DNA of 64,000 bases from an uncultured Lachnospiraceae bacterium (lineage in GTDB: Bacteria > Bacillota > Clostridia > Lachnospirales > Lachnospiraceae): assembly GCA_910579685.1 (NCBI GenBank), contig CAJTVN010000012.1, positions 24,611 to 88,610 on the forward strand, written 5' to 3'. The notes under the pieces were generated by a model. The model worked only from the letters and a program-made list of their open reading frames with translations, had not been told where the DNA came from and searched no databases. This document shows positions 26,465-35,701 of this stretch, piece by piece. Position 1 is the first letter of the stretch. Every line of letters begins with the position of its first letter. The position numbers and the translations under genes are program-made.

Positions 26465-28498
26465 ATGAAAAAAGCGGATCTAGGCGTAGCAGCGTATCTC
26501 CTTGCCGCGTTTATCATGATGATTATACCTATTCCGGACAGCCTTCTCGATGTATTGCTCGCATGCAATATAGCCGTGGCCTTTACGGTGCTTTTTACGG
26601 TTATGTTCTCAAAAGAAGTTTTGGATATGTCCTTTTTCCCGACAATCCTTTTGTTCACTACGATTTTCAGAATTGCTCTGAACATTTCTTCCACGAGGCT
26701 CATTCTGACCACCGGCGATCCGGGCGAGGTGGTGAAGACTTTCGGAAGCTATGTGGGCGGTGACGATCTGATCGTGGGCGCCATTGTATTTCTGATCCTG
26801 ATTATCGTGCAGTTTATGATAATCAACAAAGGTTCTGAGCGAGTGGCCGAGGTGACGGCGAGATTTACCCTGGATGCCATGCCCGGTAAGCAGATGGCCA
26901 TTGACGCAGATCTGAACACCGGGGCCATTGACGATGAGGAAGCCAAGAGGCGCAGGCAGAAGATACAGGATGAGGCAAGCTTTTTCGGTTCCATGGACGG
27001 TGCCGTGAAATACGTGAAAGGGGATGCCACGGCAGGTCTTGTGATCACGGTGGTAAACTTTATAGGCGGAATCGCCATGGGGGTGCTGCGCCGTGACATG
27101 GAATTCTCGGCGGCCCTCAACCAGTTTGCCATTCTGACCATAGGCGACGGTCTGGTGAGCCAGATACCGTCCCTGCTCATCTCGCTTTCCACCGGTATTC
27201 TGGTGACAAAAGGCTCCAAGGATGCGGATTTTGGTTCTGTCCTGATCCGCCAGGTTTTCGGAATTCCCAAAGCCATGTACATTGTGGGCGGAATTATTGC
27301 AGGGCTCGGAATAGTGACGCCTTTTCCCAGCCTGATCTTTGTGTGTCTGGGAATGGTGTTTATCGTGTGCGGAAGAATTATCGCCGGGGAGATTGAGACG
27401 GCGCAGATCGAGGGGGAGATCAATGAGGAGGAAGCGGCGGCGGAGGAAATCCGGCAGCCGGAAAATGTCAACAGCCTTCTGCAGGTTGACCCCATTGAGC
27501 TGGAGTTTGGTTATGGTATCATCCCCCTTGCTGATGTGAACCAGGGGGGAGACCTTCTTGACCGCGTGGTTATGATCCGGCGTCAGATTGCCCTGGAGCT
27601 GGGTACGGTTGTGCCGATTATTCGACTGCGGGACAACATACAGCTGAATCCAAATCAGTATATCATAAAGATAAAAGGCATACAGGTGAGTGAGGGAGAA
27701 ATTCTCTTCGACCATTATATGGCGATGAATCCCGGCTATGTGGAGGAGGAGATCACGGGTATTCCCACCTTCGAGCCCTCCTTCCACCTCCCGGCCATCT
27801 GGATCACGGAGGGGCAGAGGGAGCGTGCGGAGAGCATGGGATACACGGTAGTGGATCCGCCGTCCATTATCGCAACCCACCTGACCGAGATCATCCGGCA
27901 GCACATTGCGGAGCTCCTTACAAGACAGGATGTCCAGAATCTGGTAAACAACTTGAGGGAGAGCAATCCCTCCCTGGTGGAGGAACTGGTGCCGAAGCTT
28001 CTTGGAATCGGCGAGGTTCAGAAGGTTCTTCAAAATCTCTTGAAGGAAGGCATTTCCGTCCGGGATTTGCTTACGATTTTTGAGACGCTTGCGGATTATG
28101 CATCAAATACCAGGGATACGGACATTTTGACAGAGTACGTAAGACAGAGTCTGAAGCGGGCCATATCGGGCAAGTTTTTCCCGGCTAACGAGACTACCAG
28201 CGTTGTCACTCTGGATCCCAAGCTGGAGCAGGAGATCATGGCCAGCGTAAAACAGACGGAAAACGGAGCTTATCTCACGCTGGATCCGGAGAAGACCCGG
28301 GTTATGATGAAGGCGGTGGAAAACGAGGTTTCCAAGCTGGAAAATCTCGGAAAGAATCCGATTGTCATCACTTCACCGATTGTGCGTATGTATTTCAAAC
28401 GTCTTACGGAAGATTATTTTAAGGATTTGATCGTGGTATCTTACAATGAAGTTGAGAATAATATTGAGTTACAGTCTGTAGGGATGGTGACAGCATGA
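26465..28498 (+). CDS. flhA: Flagellar export gate protein FlhA
   Basis: 677 residues from ATG 26465, with AAAGGAG upstream; ATG 26447 lies ahead of that site. Eight predicted membrane helices in the N-terminal half, the FHIPEP region ('EVLDMSFFPTILLFTTIFRI', 'ALDAMPGKQMAIDADL' type), and the cytoplasmic ring domain. Binds export chaperone-substrate complexes. Its stop overlaps the flhF start (ATGA). Confidence 0.98.
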   Translation: MKKADLGVAAYLLAAFIMMIIPIPDSLLDVLLACNIAVAFTVLFTVMFSKEVLDMSFFPTILLFTTIFRIALNISSTRLILTTGDPGEVVKTFGSYVGGDDLIVGAIVFLILIIVQFMIINKGSERVAEVTARFTLDAMPGKQMAIDADLNTGAIDDEEAKRRRQKIQDEASFFGSMDGAVKYVKGDATAGLVITVVNFIGGIAMGVLRRDMEFSAALNQFAILTIGDGLVSQIPSLLISLSTGILVTKGSKDADFGSVLIRQVFGIPKAMYIVGGIIAGLGIVTPFPSLIFVCLGMVFIVCGRIIAGEIETAQIEGEINEEEAAAEEIRQPENVNSLLQVDPIELEFGYGIIPLADVNQGGDLLDRVVMIRRQIALELGTVVPIIRLRDNIQLNPNQYIIKIKGIQVSEGEILFDHYMAMNPGYVEEEITGIPTFEPSFHLPAIWITEGQRERAESMGYTVVDPPSIIATHLTEIIRQHIAELLTRQDVQNLVNNLRESNPSLVEELVPKLLGIGEVQKVLQNLLKEGISVRDLLTIFETLADYASNTRDTDILTEYVRQSLKRAISGKFFPANETTSVVTLDPKLEQEIMASVKQTENGAYLTLDPEKTRVMMKAVENEVSKLENLGKNPIVITSPIVRMYFKRLTEDYFKDLIVVSYNEVENNIELQSVGMVTA

Positions 28499-29709
28499 TA
28501 ATCAAAAAATTTCAGGGGAAAACAGAAGCGGAGGCTGTGGAAGCCGCAAAGAAGGAGCTTGGCAGCAACGTGGTGGTTATGAACGTGCGGAGTGTGAAAC
28601 CCAACGGGGTTTTAAGCTTCTTAAAGCCGCAGATGACGGAGGTTACGGTCGCACTCGAGGCGGAAAACGTGCCGTCTCCCCAGGTGATTAAGAGAGAAGA
28701 AATCAAGAGCCGGCCCGCGGGTTCCGCCCCGGGCGGCGAAGGCGTGCAGGAGCCTGTGCAGGAGAGCGCAAGGACGGAGAATAACGCCATTGAGGAGAAG
28801 CTGAACAGCCTTCAGTTCCTGATCGAAAAACAGCTCCAAAAGCCGGAAGAGGAGGAAGAGGAGTTCCCGGATGAACCGGATGGTGAGATGGAGCGTTTTA
28901 TGAAGCTTCTGTATAACACGATGCTGAAGAACGAGGTGGATGAGAAGTACGCCAACCAGATCATCGATGAGATTGACAAACTGAATAAGCCGGGAATGCC
29001 TTTTGATTACGCACTGGCCAATGTGTATCAGAGAATGGTTCTGAAATTCGGCAAGCCGAGACAGATTGAACCCTCGGAAAAGGGACCGAAGGTCATTTTC
29101 TTCGTGGGGCCAACCGGGGTCGGAAAGACGACCACGATAGCCAAGATTGCTTCCGAATTCAGCGTGGAGGAGGGAAGGAAGGTGGCTCTTCTTACTGCGG
29201 ATACCTACCGGATTGCGGCTGCGGAGCAGTTGCGCACCTATGCGGATATTCTGGAGGTGCCGTTTCGGGTGATCTATACGCCGCAGGAGGTGGAGCAGTC
29301 CCTGAAAGATTTTTCGGACTGTGATTTTATCCTGGTGGATACCATGGGCCATTCCTATCAGAATGAAGAGCAGAAGCAGGCCATGAAAGGTTTTCTGCAT
29401 TCCGTGGACGATATTGCGCCGAAGGAAGTGTTTCTGGTGCTGAGCGCAGCCACGAAATACAGAGATCTTGTCAATATTGTGGATGCATACAGCGTCATTG
29501 CGGAGTATAAGCTGATATTTACCAAGGTGGATGAAACCACAACTCTCGGCAATATCCTGAATATCAAGCTGTATACGGGGGCGGATTTATCCTATATTAC
29601 GTTCGGGCAGAACGTGCCAAGCGACATTGAAAGCTTTGATCCTCAGAGAACGGCAAAGCTGCTTCTTGGAGGAAGGCGGAAAAGGGACCGGGGAACGACA
29701 GATAAGTGA
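28495..29709 (+). CDS. flhF: Flagellar biosynthesis SRP-type GTPase FlhF
   Basis: 404 residues. Variable basic N-terminal domain, NG domain with G1 FVGPTGVGKTTTIAKIA, G2 TADTYRIAAAEQLRTYA, G4 TKVDET. The G3 region reads VDTMGHSYQN rather than the common DTAGRS. FlhF sets number and place of flagella and recruits early basal body proteins. Activated by FlhG, encoded next. Confidence 0.96.
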   Translation: MIIKKFQGKTEAEAVEAAKKELGSNVVVMNVRSVKPNGVLSFLKPQMTEVTVALEAENVPSPQVIKREEIKSRPAGSAPGGEGVQEPVQESARTENNAIEEKLNSLQFLIEKQLQKPEEEEEEFPDEPDGEMERFMKLLYNTMLKNEVDEKYANQIIDEIDKLNKPGMPFDYALANVYQRMVLKFGKPRQIEPSEKGPKVIFFVGPTGVGKTTTIAKIASEFSVEEGRKVALLTADTYRIAAAEQLRTYADILEVPFRVIYTPQEVEQSLKDFSDCDFILVDTMGHSYQNEEQKQAMKGFLHSVDDIAPKEVFLVLSAATKYRDLVNIVDAYSVIAEYKLIFTKVDETTTLGNILNIKLYTGADLSYITFGQNVPSDIESFDPQRTAKLLLGGRRKRDRGTTDK

Positions 29710-29718
29710 GGAAGATAA

Positions 29719-30603
29719 ATGGATCAGGCCGAACAGTTAAGAAATATAATAAAAGCAAATAACGTCCAGAAACCGTTAGCCAGAGTCATCACTGTCACCA
29801 GCGGAAAGGGAGGAGTTGGAAAATCCAATACGGCCATTAACCTTGCCATTCAGTTCCGTAAGCTGGGGCAGAGGGTGATTATTCTGGATGCGGATTTTGG
29901 GCTGGCGAATATAGAGATTATGTTTGGCACCGTGCCAAAGCATAATTTGTGTGATTTGATCTATCAGGGAAAAAGCATCCGGGATATCATCACCTGGGGG
30001 CCCATGGAGGTGGGTTTTATTTCCGGAGGCTCGGGAATTGCGGGTTTGTCAAATCTGAGCAGGAATTATCTGGTCTCCATTATCCGCAATCTGTCTGAGC
30101 TGGATTCCATTGCGGATATTATTATCGTGGATACGGGAGCGGGGATTTCGGACGCGGTACTGGAATTTTTGGTGGCCAGCGGAGAGATTCTGGTGGTGAC
30201 AACGCCGGAGCCCACTTCCATCACCGACACGTATTCCCTTGTGAAGGCCTTAAGGAGCCATCCGAGATTTTCGCTGGAGGACTCCCAGGTTAAGGTGATC
30301 GCCAACAAGGTGGAGAGCCAGAATGAGGGGCAGGCGCTTTTTAATAAGCTGAATGCGGTGGTGGGACGTTATCTTAAGCTTCCCATCTCTTATCTGGGAT
30401 CCATTCCCCAGGATACGCAGCTGTCCAAAGCAGTGATGCAGCAGATGCCGGTATCCCTGAAAGCCCCGTCAGCAAAGTCTGCGCTGGCTTACGAGGCGAT
30501 TGCGGCGAGGATGATGAATAAAGAGCTCAACAAAGGCGTGGCAAGGAGAGGAATGACAGCGTTCTTTTCCCATATTGTCACAGGCAAAAAAAATAACGGT
30601 TAG
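29719..30603 (+). CDS. flhG: MinD-like ATPase FlhG (YlxH)
   Basis: 294 residues. Deviant Walker A with signature lysine (SGKGGVGKSNTAINLAI), DADFGLANIE, and IIIVDTGAGIS. The N-terminal DQAEQLR (residues 2-8) is the known FlhF-activating motif. Controls flagellar number/placement with FlhF. GAGGAAG ribosome site. Confidence 0.97.
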   Translation: MDQAEQLRNIIKANNVQKPLARVITVTSGKGGVGKSNTAINLAIQFRKLGQRVIILDADFGLANIEIMFGTVPKHNLCDLIYQGKSIRDIITWGPMEVGFISGGSGIAGLSNLSRNYLVSIIRNLSELDSIADIIIVDTGAGISDAVLEFLVASGEILVVTTPEPTSITDTYSLVKALRSHPRFSLEDSQVKVIANKVESQNEGQALFNKLNAVVGRYLKLPISYLGSIPQDTQLSKAVMQQMPVSLKAPSAKSALAYEAIAARMMNKELNKGVARRGMTAFFSHIVTGKKNNG

Positions 30604-30614
30604 GAGGGGCGAAA

Positions 30615-31394
30615 ATGCTGTCAAAATACGTAATGCCAGGAAACAAGCTGGAGCTTCAGGCAGTGGAAAGCGAATTGCTTTTGGATGCGGAAGAGGAGGC
30701 AGTAGAGCAGGAGGGCAGGCAGGAAGGTGAGATCGTTGGCGGAATTAACACGAAGAAGGTATATCATACCGTGGTTTATGACGTGCTTTCCGACGAGAGG
30801 CTTGAAATCTATATGCCCATGGAGAAGTCAAGGCTGTTATTGCTTCCCGTGGATGTGGAGTACGATTTGTTCTTTTACACGGAATCCGGTCTTTATCAGT
30901 GCTATGCAAGGGTCGTAGACCGCTACAAAAATGATGCGGCCCATGTGCTTTTGCTTGAACTTACCAGCAATCTGCGAAAGCACCAGAGGAGGGAATTCTA
31001 CCGTCTGAACTGTTCCTTTGAGATAGAGGTCCGTTCTATGGAAAAGGAAGAGGAGGATGCGATGGGCAAAAGGGAGAGATACCTGATGCCAGGCCTTCCG
31101 TTCCGTAACGGAGTGGTGGTGGATTTAAGCGGCGGCGGGCTTCGCTTTGTGGCAAAGCACCGTTACGAGCCGAACCGCCTGATCTGCTGCAAGATCGGTC
31201 TTTTGCAGAATGATGATTACAAGGAATATACGATTGCGGCGAAAGTGATTGCAGCTAAGGAAATCGAAAACAAACAGGGACTTTTTGAGCACCGCGTCCA
31301 GTTTGTAAGGATTCACGCCCAGGACAGAGAGGAGATCATCCGCTACATATTCGAGGAGGAGAGGCGGATCCGAAAAAGAGAGACAGGTTTTTAG
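30615..31394 (+). CDS. PilZ-domain flagellar brake protein (YcgR/YpfA-like)
   Basis: 259 residues. N-terminal PilZN/YcgR-like beta domain (about residues 10-110) and a C-terminal PilZ domain with the c-di-GMP-binding RRxxR-type motif in LRKHQRREFYRLNC and the second motif VDLSGGGLRF. Binding of c-di-GMP to such proteins slows the motor. Position after flhG matches other Lachnospiraceae-type clusters. The c-di-GMP response is inferred from the intact motifs. Confidence 0.92.
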   Translation: MLSKYVMPGNKLELQAVESELLLDAEEEAVEQEGRQEGEIVGGINTKKVYHTVVYDVLSDERLEIYMPMEKSRLLLLPVDVEYDLFFYTESGLYQCYARVVDRYKNDAAHVLLLELTSNLRKHQRREFYRLNCSFEIEVRSMEKEEEDAMGKRERYLMPGLPFRNGVVVDLSGGGLRFVAKHRYEPNRLICCKIGLLQNDDYKEYTIAAKVIAAKEIENKQGLFEHRVQFVRIHAQDREEIIRYIFEEERRIRKRETGF

Positions 31395-31402
31395 GATTAT
31401 TT

Positions 31403-31431
31403 TTGCACTTATGCAGAGAATATGGTATGAT
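31403..31431 (+). promoter_or_regulatory. Putative internal promoter before cheC
   Basis: TTGCAC (31403-31408), 17-base spacer, TATGAT (31426-31431), 32 bases before the cheC start. Suggests separate expression of cheC-cheD-fliA and downstream genes. Confidence 0.65.
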
Positions 31432-31463
31432 ATATTTAATATTAACAGATTACAGGAGAAGCT

Positions 31464-32099
31464 ATGAAAGATATTAGTATGGAAGAATTGTCAGGCCAGT
31501 ATTATGATGTCTTAAAAGAACTTGGAAATATTGGAGCGGGAAATGCAACCACCGCACTTGCCCAGATGCTTGGAAGCAAGGTGGATATGTCGGTTCCCCA
31601 GGTGCAGCTTCTGGATTTTAATGTGCTGGGGGACACCGTGGGCGGAGAGGATGAGATCATGGCGGGGATTTACCTTCAGGTGGAAGGTGATATACAGGGG
31701 AACATGATGTTTATCCAGAAAAAGGTTTCTGCGGCGCATCTGATAAACAAGATGATGGCCGGTATGATTGAAATCAAAGATGAGGAAGTCGCAGATTATG
31801 AGTTTGGCGAGATGGAATGCTCGGCGATCAAGGAAGTGGGCAATATCATTACCGGCGCCTATCTGAACGCATTGTCATCGCTGACAAATCTGAAAATTTA
31901 TCCTTCCGTACCACAGCTGGCAATTGATATGGCAGGGGCACTGCTCAGCGTGCCTGCCGTGGAATTTGGCTTGTTTGCAGATAAGATTCTTTTGGTGCAG
32001 ACAAAGTTCTCTGATGATGTTGAATTGGATGGCTTTTTTATTCTAATACCTGACATGGAATCTTATGAGAAGATCTTGACGGTACTTGGAGTTATTTAA
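31464..32099 (+). CDS. cheC: Chemotaxis phosphatase CheC
   Basis: 211 residues. Two E-x2-N phosphatase motifs are intact: ELGNIGAGNATTALAQML and 'AIKEVGNIITGAYLNAL'. CheC dephosphorylates CheY-P and is stimulated by CheD, encoded next. CAGGAG ribosome site. Confidence 0.96.
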   Translation: MKDISMEELSGQYYDVLKELGNIGAGNATTALAQMLGSKVDMSVPQVQLLDFNVLGDTVGGEDEIMAGIYLQVEGDIQGNMMFIQKKVSAAHLINKMMAGMIEIKDEEVADYEFGEMECSAIKEVGNIITGAYLNALSSLTNLKIYPSVPQLAIDMAGALLSVPAVEFGLFADKILLVQTKFSDDVELDGFFILIPDMESYEKILTVLGVI

Positions 32100-32129
32100 G
32101 TTAGAAACAGATAGGAGATCCAGAGGGGT

Positions 32130-32615
32130 ATGAGCAATGTAATCAAAGTGGGAATGGCAGATATGGCTGTATGCAGAGGAGATGACGCGGTGACGACGCT
32201 GGGACTTGGCTCCTGCATTGGAATTGCGATCAGAGATCCCGCTACCGGAATCGGAGGACTGGTACATATCATGCTGCCGGACAGCACAGAAATCAGAAAC
32301 AATACGAACAGGCCCAAATTTGCGGACACGGGGATTGAGGATCTTGTCAATGCAATTGTAAAAAAGGGTGGAAACAGGAATAGGCTGGTGGCAAAAATTG
32401 CCGGAGGAGCCCAGATGTTCAGTGCGGGCGGAAAGGAAAATGTGATACGTGTCGGCGAGCGGAACGCTCAGGCAAGCAAGAGGAAGCTGATGCAGATGCG
32501 AATCCCTCTTCTTGCGGAGGATACGGGTAATACATATGGAAGAACAGTTATCTTTTATCCCAAGACGGGCGATTATGTGATTCGTTCTGTAGGCAAGCCG
32601 GAGAAAGTGATATGA
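32130..32615 (+). CDS. cheD: Chemoreceptor glutamine deamidase CheD
   Basis: 161 residues. Catalytic Cys29 (LGLGSCIGIAIRD) and His46 (GGLVHIMLP) with nearby Thr residues match the family. Deamidates chemoreceptors and partners with CheC for adaptation. The stop overlaps the next gene by 4 bases. Confidence 0.96.
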   Translation: MSNVIKVGMADMAVCRGDDAVTTLGLGSCIGIAIRDPATGIGGLVHIMLPDSTEIRNNTNRPKFADTGIEDLVNAIVKKGGNRNRLVAKIAGGAQMFSAGGKENVIRVGERNAQASKRKLMQMRIPLLAEDTGNTYGRTVIFYPKTGDYVIRSVGKPEKVI

Positions 32616-32893
32616 AGAAATTCAAATGGATTCCTCCTTTTCTTATGCTCCTTTCGGGAGCGGTGGTAAGTATTGTCATGTTCATACGGGGCTGCGGGAC
32701 GACGCAGATGCTCCTTTGGCTTCTGGGAGTGATGATTTTATTCTATATGGCGGGATGTATCATCCAGAGGCAGCTGACCAAATTCGTGACGCAGATCATG
32801 GAGCAGGAGGCACAGGAGGAAGCGCAGAGGTTAAAGGAAGCGGAGGAAGAGCAGGAGGCTTTACATACGCAGGAGAACGAAGAGGAAGCTTAG
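32612..32893 (+). CDS. Small membrane protein, two helices plus acidic coiled tail
   Basis: 93 residues, ATG overlapping the cheD stop (ATGA), so translationally coupled. Two hydrophobic segments (about residues 8-26 and 33-51) and a Glu/Gln-rich coiled-coil tail. I do not recognise a family. Its place between cheD and fliA suggests a motility role, but no function can be assigned. Confidence 0.75.
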   Translation: MKKFKWIPPFLMLLSGAVVSIVMFIRGCGTTQMLLWLLGVMILFYMAGCIIQRQLTKFVTQIMEQEAQEEAQRLKEAEEEQEALHTQENEEEA

Positions 32894-32938
32894 TTAGGCA
32901 GAGGGCTCCGTTTTTAAGTAATTGTTTTGGAGGATAGG

Positions 32939-33703
32939 ATGGACGAAGCAGGTAAGGCAAAACTTTGGGACGATTACGCAAGAACCAGATCGCCTGAAAT
33001 CAGAGAGAAGATCATACTTGAGTATGCGCCGCTGGTAAAGCTGGTGGCGGGAAGGCTCAGCATGTATCTCGGCTACAATGTGGAATATGACGATTTGGTG
33101 GGATACGGTGTCTTCGGGCTGATTGATGCCATTGACAAGTATGACAACATGAAGGCCGTCAAGTTTGAGACCTACGCAAGTCTTCGGATCCGGGGCGCTA
33201 TCCTGGATCAGATCCGCAAAATGGACTGGATCCCGCGGACGATCCGCCAGAAGCAGAAAAAGATTGATGCGGCCATCAAGGAAATCGAGAATGAAAAGGG
33301 ACGTGCGGCCACGGACGAGGAGATCGCAAAAAGCCTTGGAATCAGTGACGAAGAGTATCTTTCCTGGCAGTCTCAGATGAAGGTGACAGGGGTTGTATCT
33401 TTAGACGAGTTCATGGAATCGGGAACGGAAGCGCCTGCGCAGCAAAATTCCCAGCAGCGGTTCGAGACGCCTGAAGAGGTGATTGAAAAAGAGGAAATGA
33501 AGAAGGTGCTGGGACAGGCACTGGAGCTTTTAACGGAGAAAGAGAAGAAGGTCATTCTTTTATATTACTATGAAGATCTTACCTTAAAGGAAATCAGTAA
33601 TGTGCTTGAGGTTTCGGAGTCGAGGATTTCGCAGCTTCACACCAGGGCATTACAGAAACTGAAGTCTAAGATGGGAAATTATATGGGGATTTTTTCTGTC
33701 TGA
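32939..33703 (+). CDS. fliA: Flagellar sigma factor FliA (sigma-28/SigD, WhiG family)
   Basis: 254 residues from ATG 32939 with GGAGG 6 bases upstream (TTG 32927 lies within that site). Region 2 (EYAPLVKLVAGRLSMYLG, 'YDDLVGYGVFGLIDAIDKYD', 'KFETYASLRIRGAILDQIR'), region 3, and region 4 with a helix-turn-helix ('LTLKEISNVLEVSESRISQL'). Directs late flagellar genes such as flagellin; none lies in this window. FlgM anti-sigma is not seen. Confidence 0.97.
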   Translation: MDEAGKAKLWDDYARTRSPEIREKIILEYAPLVKLVAGRLSMYLGYNVEYDDLVGYGVFGLIDAIDKYDNMKAVKFETYASLRIRGAILDQIRKMDWIPRTIRQKQKKIDAAIKEIENEKGRAATDEEIAKSLGISDEEYLSWQSQMKVTGVVSLDEFMESGTEAPAQQNSQQRFETPEEVIEKEEMKKVLGQALELLTEKEKKVILLYYYEDLTLKEISNVLEVSESRISQLHTRALQKLKSKMGNYMGIFSV

Positions 33704-33732
33704 GAGGATTCTCGGTATGCGGGGGTAAAAAG

Positions 33733-35331
33733 ATGAGAAATGGCTATTTTCAACTGATCTGCAGTAAAACAGGCACGTCCCTGAAAATCATGGAGCCCAG
33801 GGATGGGGGGCAGTACGCCTATGTCAGGGATATTATCGATTATCTGAACCAGTACGGAATCAGATATAATTCGGCTGCCCTGAATAAAGGCCTTCTGGAT
33901 GCGAGAGTTGAAGGAGACGGGTATCAGTTTCAGATTAACGATGATTATCTTTCCGAGGTGAAAGAGGGCTTCCTGTTGAATATCAGTCCCAACAAGATGA
34001 TCGCCATGGCGAGATTCTATCCGCCTTCCAAGGGCGGCGGACGTCTTAGCGCCCGGGAATTTATGGAAGAGCTGGAGCTTCGCAAGATCGTTTACGGGGT
34101 GAAAAAACAGGAGATAGAGCAGTTCTTCGAAAATCCGGAATACTGCACGGACATTGCTGTGGCCCAGGGGCAGCTTCCCAGACGGGGAAAGGATGCCAAA
34201 ATCGAGTACTTCTTTGATACGGATTTAAAAGCAAGACCTACTTTGAAGGAAGACGGAAGCGTGGACTTCTTCCATTTGAATACCATATGCCACTGCCATA
34301 AGGGCGACGTGCTTGCAAAGCTCACCCCTGCGGATCTTGGGGATATGGGATATTCCGTATACGGTGAGAAAATCAAGCCGCCAGAAGTGAAGCGCCAGAG
34401 CCTGAGCTTTGGCAAGAACGTGATTCTTTCAGAGGATAAGCTGGTTCTTTCTGCCGAGACAGACGGACATGTGATGCTTTCTGACGGGAAGGTCGTCGTG
34501 TCTAATGTGCTCGAGGTTGAGAACGTGGATATTTCCACCGGAAATATCGATTACAATGGAAGTGTGAATGTAAAGGGAAACGTATGCACGAATTTTTCGG
34601 TAAAGGCTACGGGAAATATAGAGGTACAGGGAATTGTGGAGGGCGCTTTTCTCCAGGCTGACGGTGATATCATCATTGCAAGAGGCATGAACGGTATGGC
34701 GAGAGGCAGGCTGAAGGCAGGCGGAAACGTCATCTCCAAATTCATCGAGAATGCCAAGGTATCGGCGGGAGGCTATGTTTCCTCGGAGGCGATTCTCCAC
34801 AGCGAGATACTGGCGGGAGTGGAGGTCACAGTAACCGGCAAACGGGGATTTATCAGCGGAGGGCGCGTATCGGCCTGCGACCTGATTCAGGTGAAGACTT
34901 TAGGATCGGCCATGGGATCGGAAACGGTTGTTGAGGTGGGGACTGCCCCTGATGTGAAGATCAGAGTGCAGCAGCTTCAAAAGCAGATTGCGGAAAACAA
35001 ACGGGACATGGAACAGCTAAAGCCCCATCTTGCGGCTTTTTCAAAGAGGCTGGCCCAGGGTATAAAATTTGATGCGGAGCAGATAATGTATATCCAGGAA
35101 ATGCTTCAGAAGCAGAATCTTCTGAAAAAGTCCATCGAGGCGGATTCTTCGGAGCTTTCAAGCCTTCAGAAAATGCTGGAGGGAGGAGACACGGCAAGAG
35201 TGGAGGTTTCCGGCGTTGCGTTTGCAGGGGTGAGAATCTGCATTTCAGATGTTTCCCTGACAATAAAGAGCAATATGCCCTACTGTAAATTTATCAGGCA
35301 GGATGGAGAGGTTAAGTCAGTGCCGCTTTAG
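33733..35331 (+). CDS. FapA/DUF342 family polymer-like protein
   Basis: 532 residues. DUF342/FapA family: N-terminal domain, then a right-handed parallel beta-helix ('VENVDISTGNIDYNGSVNVK', 'GNIEVQGIVEGAFLQADGDI' periodicity, about residues 255-400) and a C-terminal coiled coil. Related proteins are linked to flagellar assembly/polar localisation and cell-shape scaffolds. Starts 29 bases after fliA with GGGGGT site. Exact function is not known. Confidence 0.85.
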   Translation: MRNGYFQLICSKTGTSLKIMEPRDGGQYAYVRDIIDYLNQYGIRYNSAALNKGLLDARVEGDGYQFQINDDYLSEVKEGFLLNISPNKMIAMARFYPPSKGGGRLSAREFMEELELRKIVYGVKKQEIEQFFENPEYCTDIAVAQGQLPRRGKDAKIEYFFDTDLKARPTLKEDGSVDFFHLNTICHCHKGDVLAKLTPADLGDMGYSVYGEKIKPPEVKRQSLSFGKNVILSEDKLVLSAETDGHVMLSDGKVVVSNVLEVENVDISTGNIDYNGSVNVKGNVCTNFSVKATGNIEVQGIVEGAFLQADGDIIIARGMNGMARGRLKAGGNVISKFIENAKVSAGGYVSSEAILHSEILAGVEVTVTGKRGFISGGRVSACDLIQVKTLGSAMGSETVVEVGTAPDVKIRVQQLQKQIAENKRDMEQLKPHLAAFSKRLAQGIKFDAEQIMYIQEMLQKQNLLKKSIEADSSELSSLQKMLEGGDTARVEVSGVAFAGVRICISDVSLTIKSNMPYCKFIRQDGEVKSVPL

Positions 35332-35353
35332 AGGAGAGTAGGAGGGGTGTTTT

Positions 35354-35680
35354 ATGTCGATCAGCCGTATTGAGATTCAGGGACAGGTGGCGAGAACCCA
35401 GGATTTTACAACCATCAAACATAATGAAGATAATAAGACTATGGTGGATCAGACGAATTTCCAGAGGCAGTTCAACCAGACTGTGGAAAACAAGGTCCGC
35501 CAGGTTCGTCAGGGCGACCATGCGGAAAATGAAGGAAAACGGTTTGATGCAAAAGATAAGGGAAACGGAACCTACTACGGCGATGGCGGCCGGCGGAGAA
35601 AAAAGGAAGAGGCGAAGGAAAAAGAAAACGACGGAATGGTTATTCGCAAGGGTTATAGCAGCTTTGATATGAAAATATAG
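35354..35680 (+). CDS. Uncharacterised charged protein of the flagellar cluster
   Basis: 108 residues, GGAGGGG site. Very hydrophilic: Gln/Asn-rich N-terminal half ('MVDQTNFQRQFNQTVENKVR'), Lys/Glu-rich middle, and closing VIRKGYSSFDMKI. Probably largely disordered with no membrane segment. I do not recognise a family; it is in operon with fapA-like and the next two genes. Confidence 0.75.
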   Translation: MSISRIEIQGQVARTQDFTTIKHNEDNKTMVDQTNFQRQFNQTVENKVRQVRQGDHAENEGKRFDAKDKGNGTYYGDGGRRRKKEEAKEKENDGMVIRKGYSSFDMKI

Positions 35681-35701
35681 GCACACAGATGCAGAGGTGG
35701 T

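Noticed and set aside
26609..28033. 474-codon minus-strand frame opposite flhA
   Set aside because: Shadow of flhA codon use; no motif and no ribosome site.
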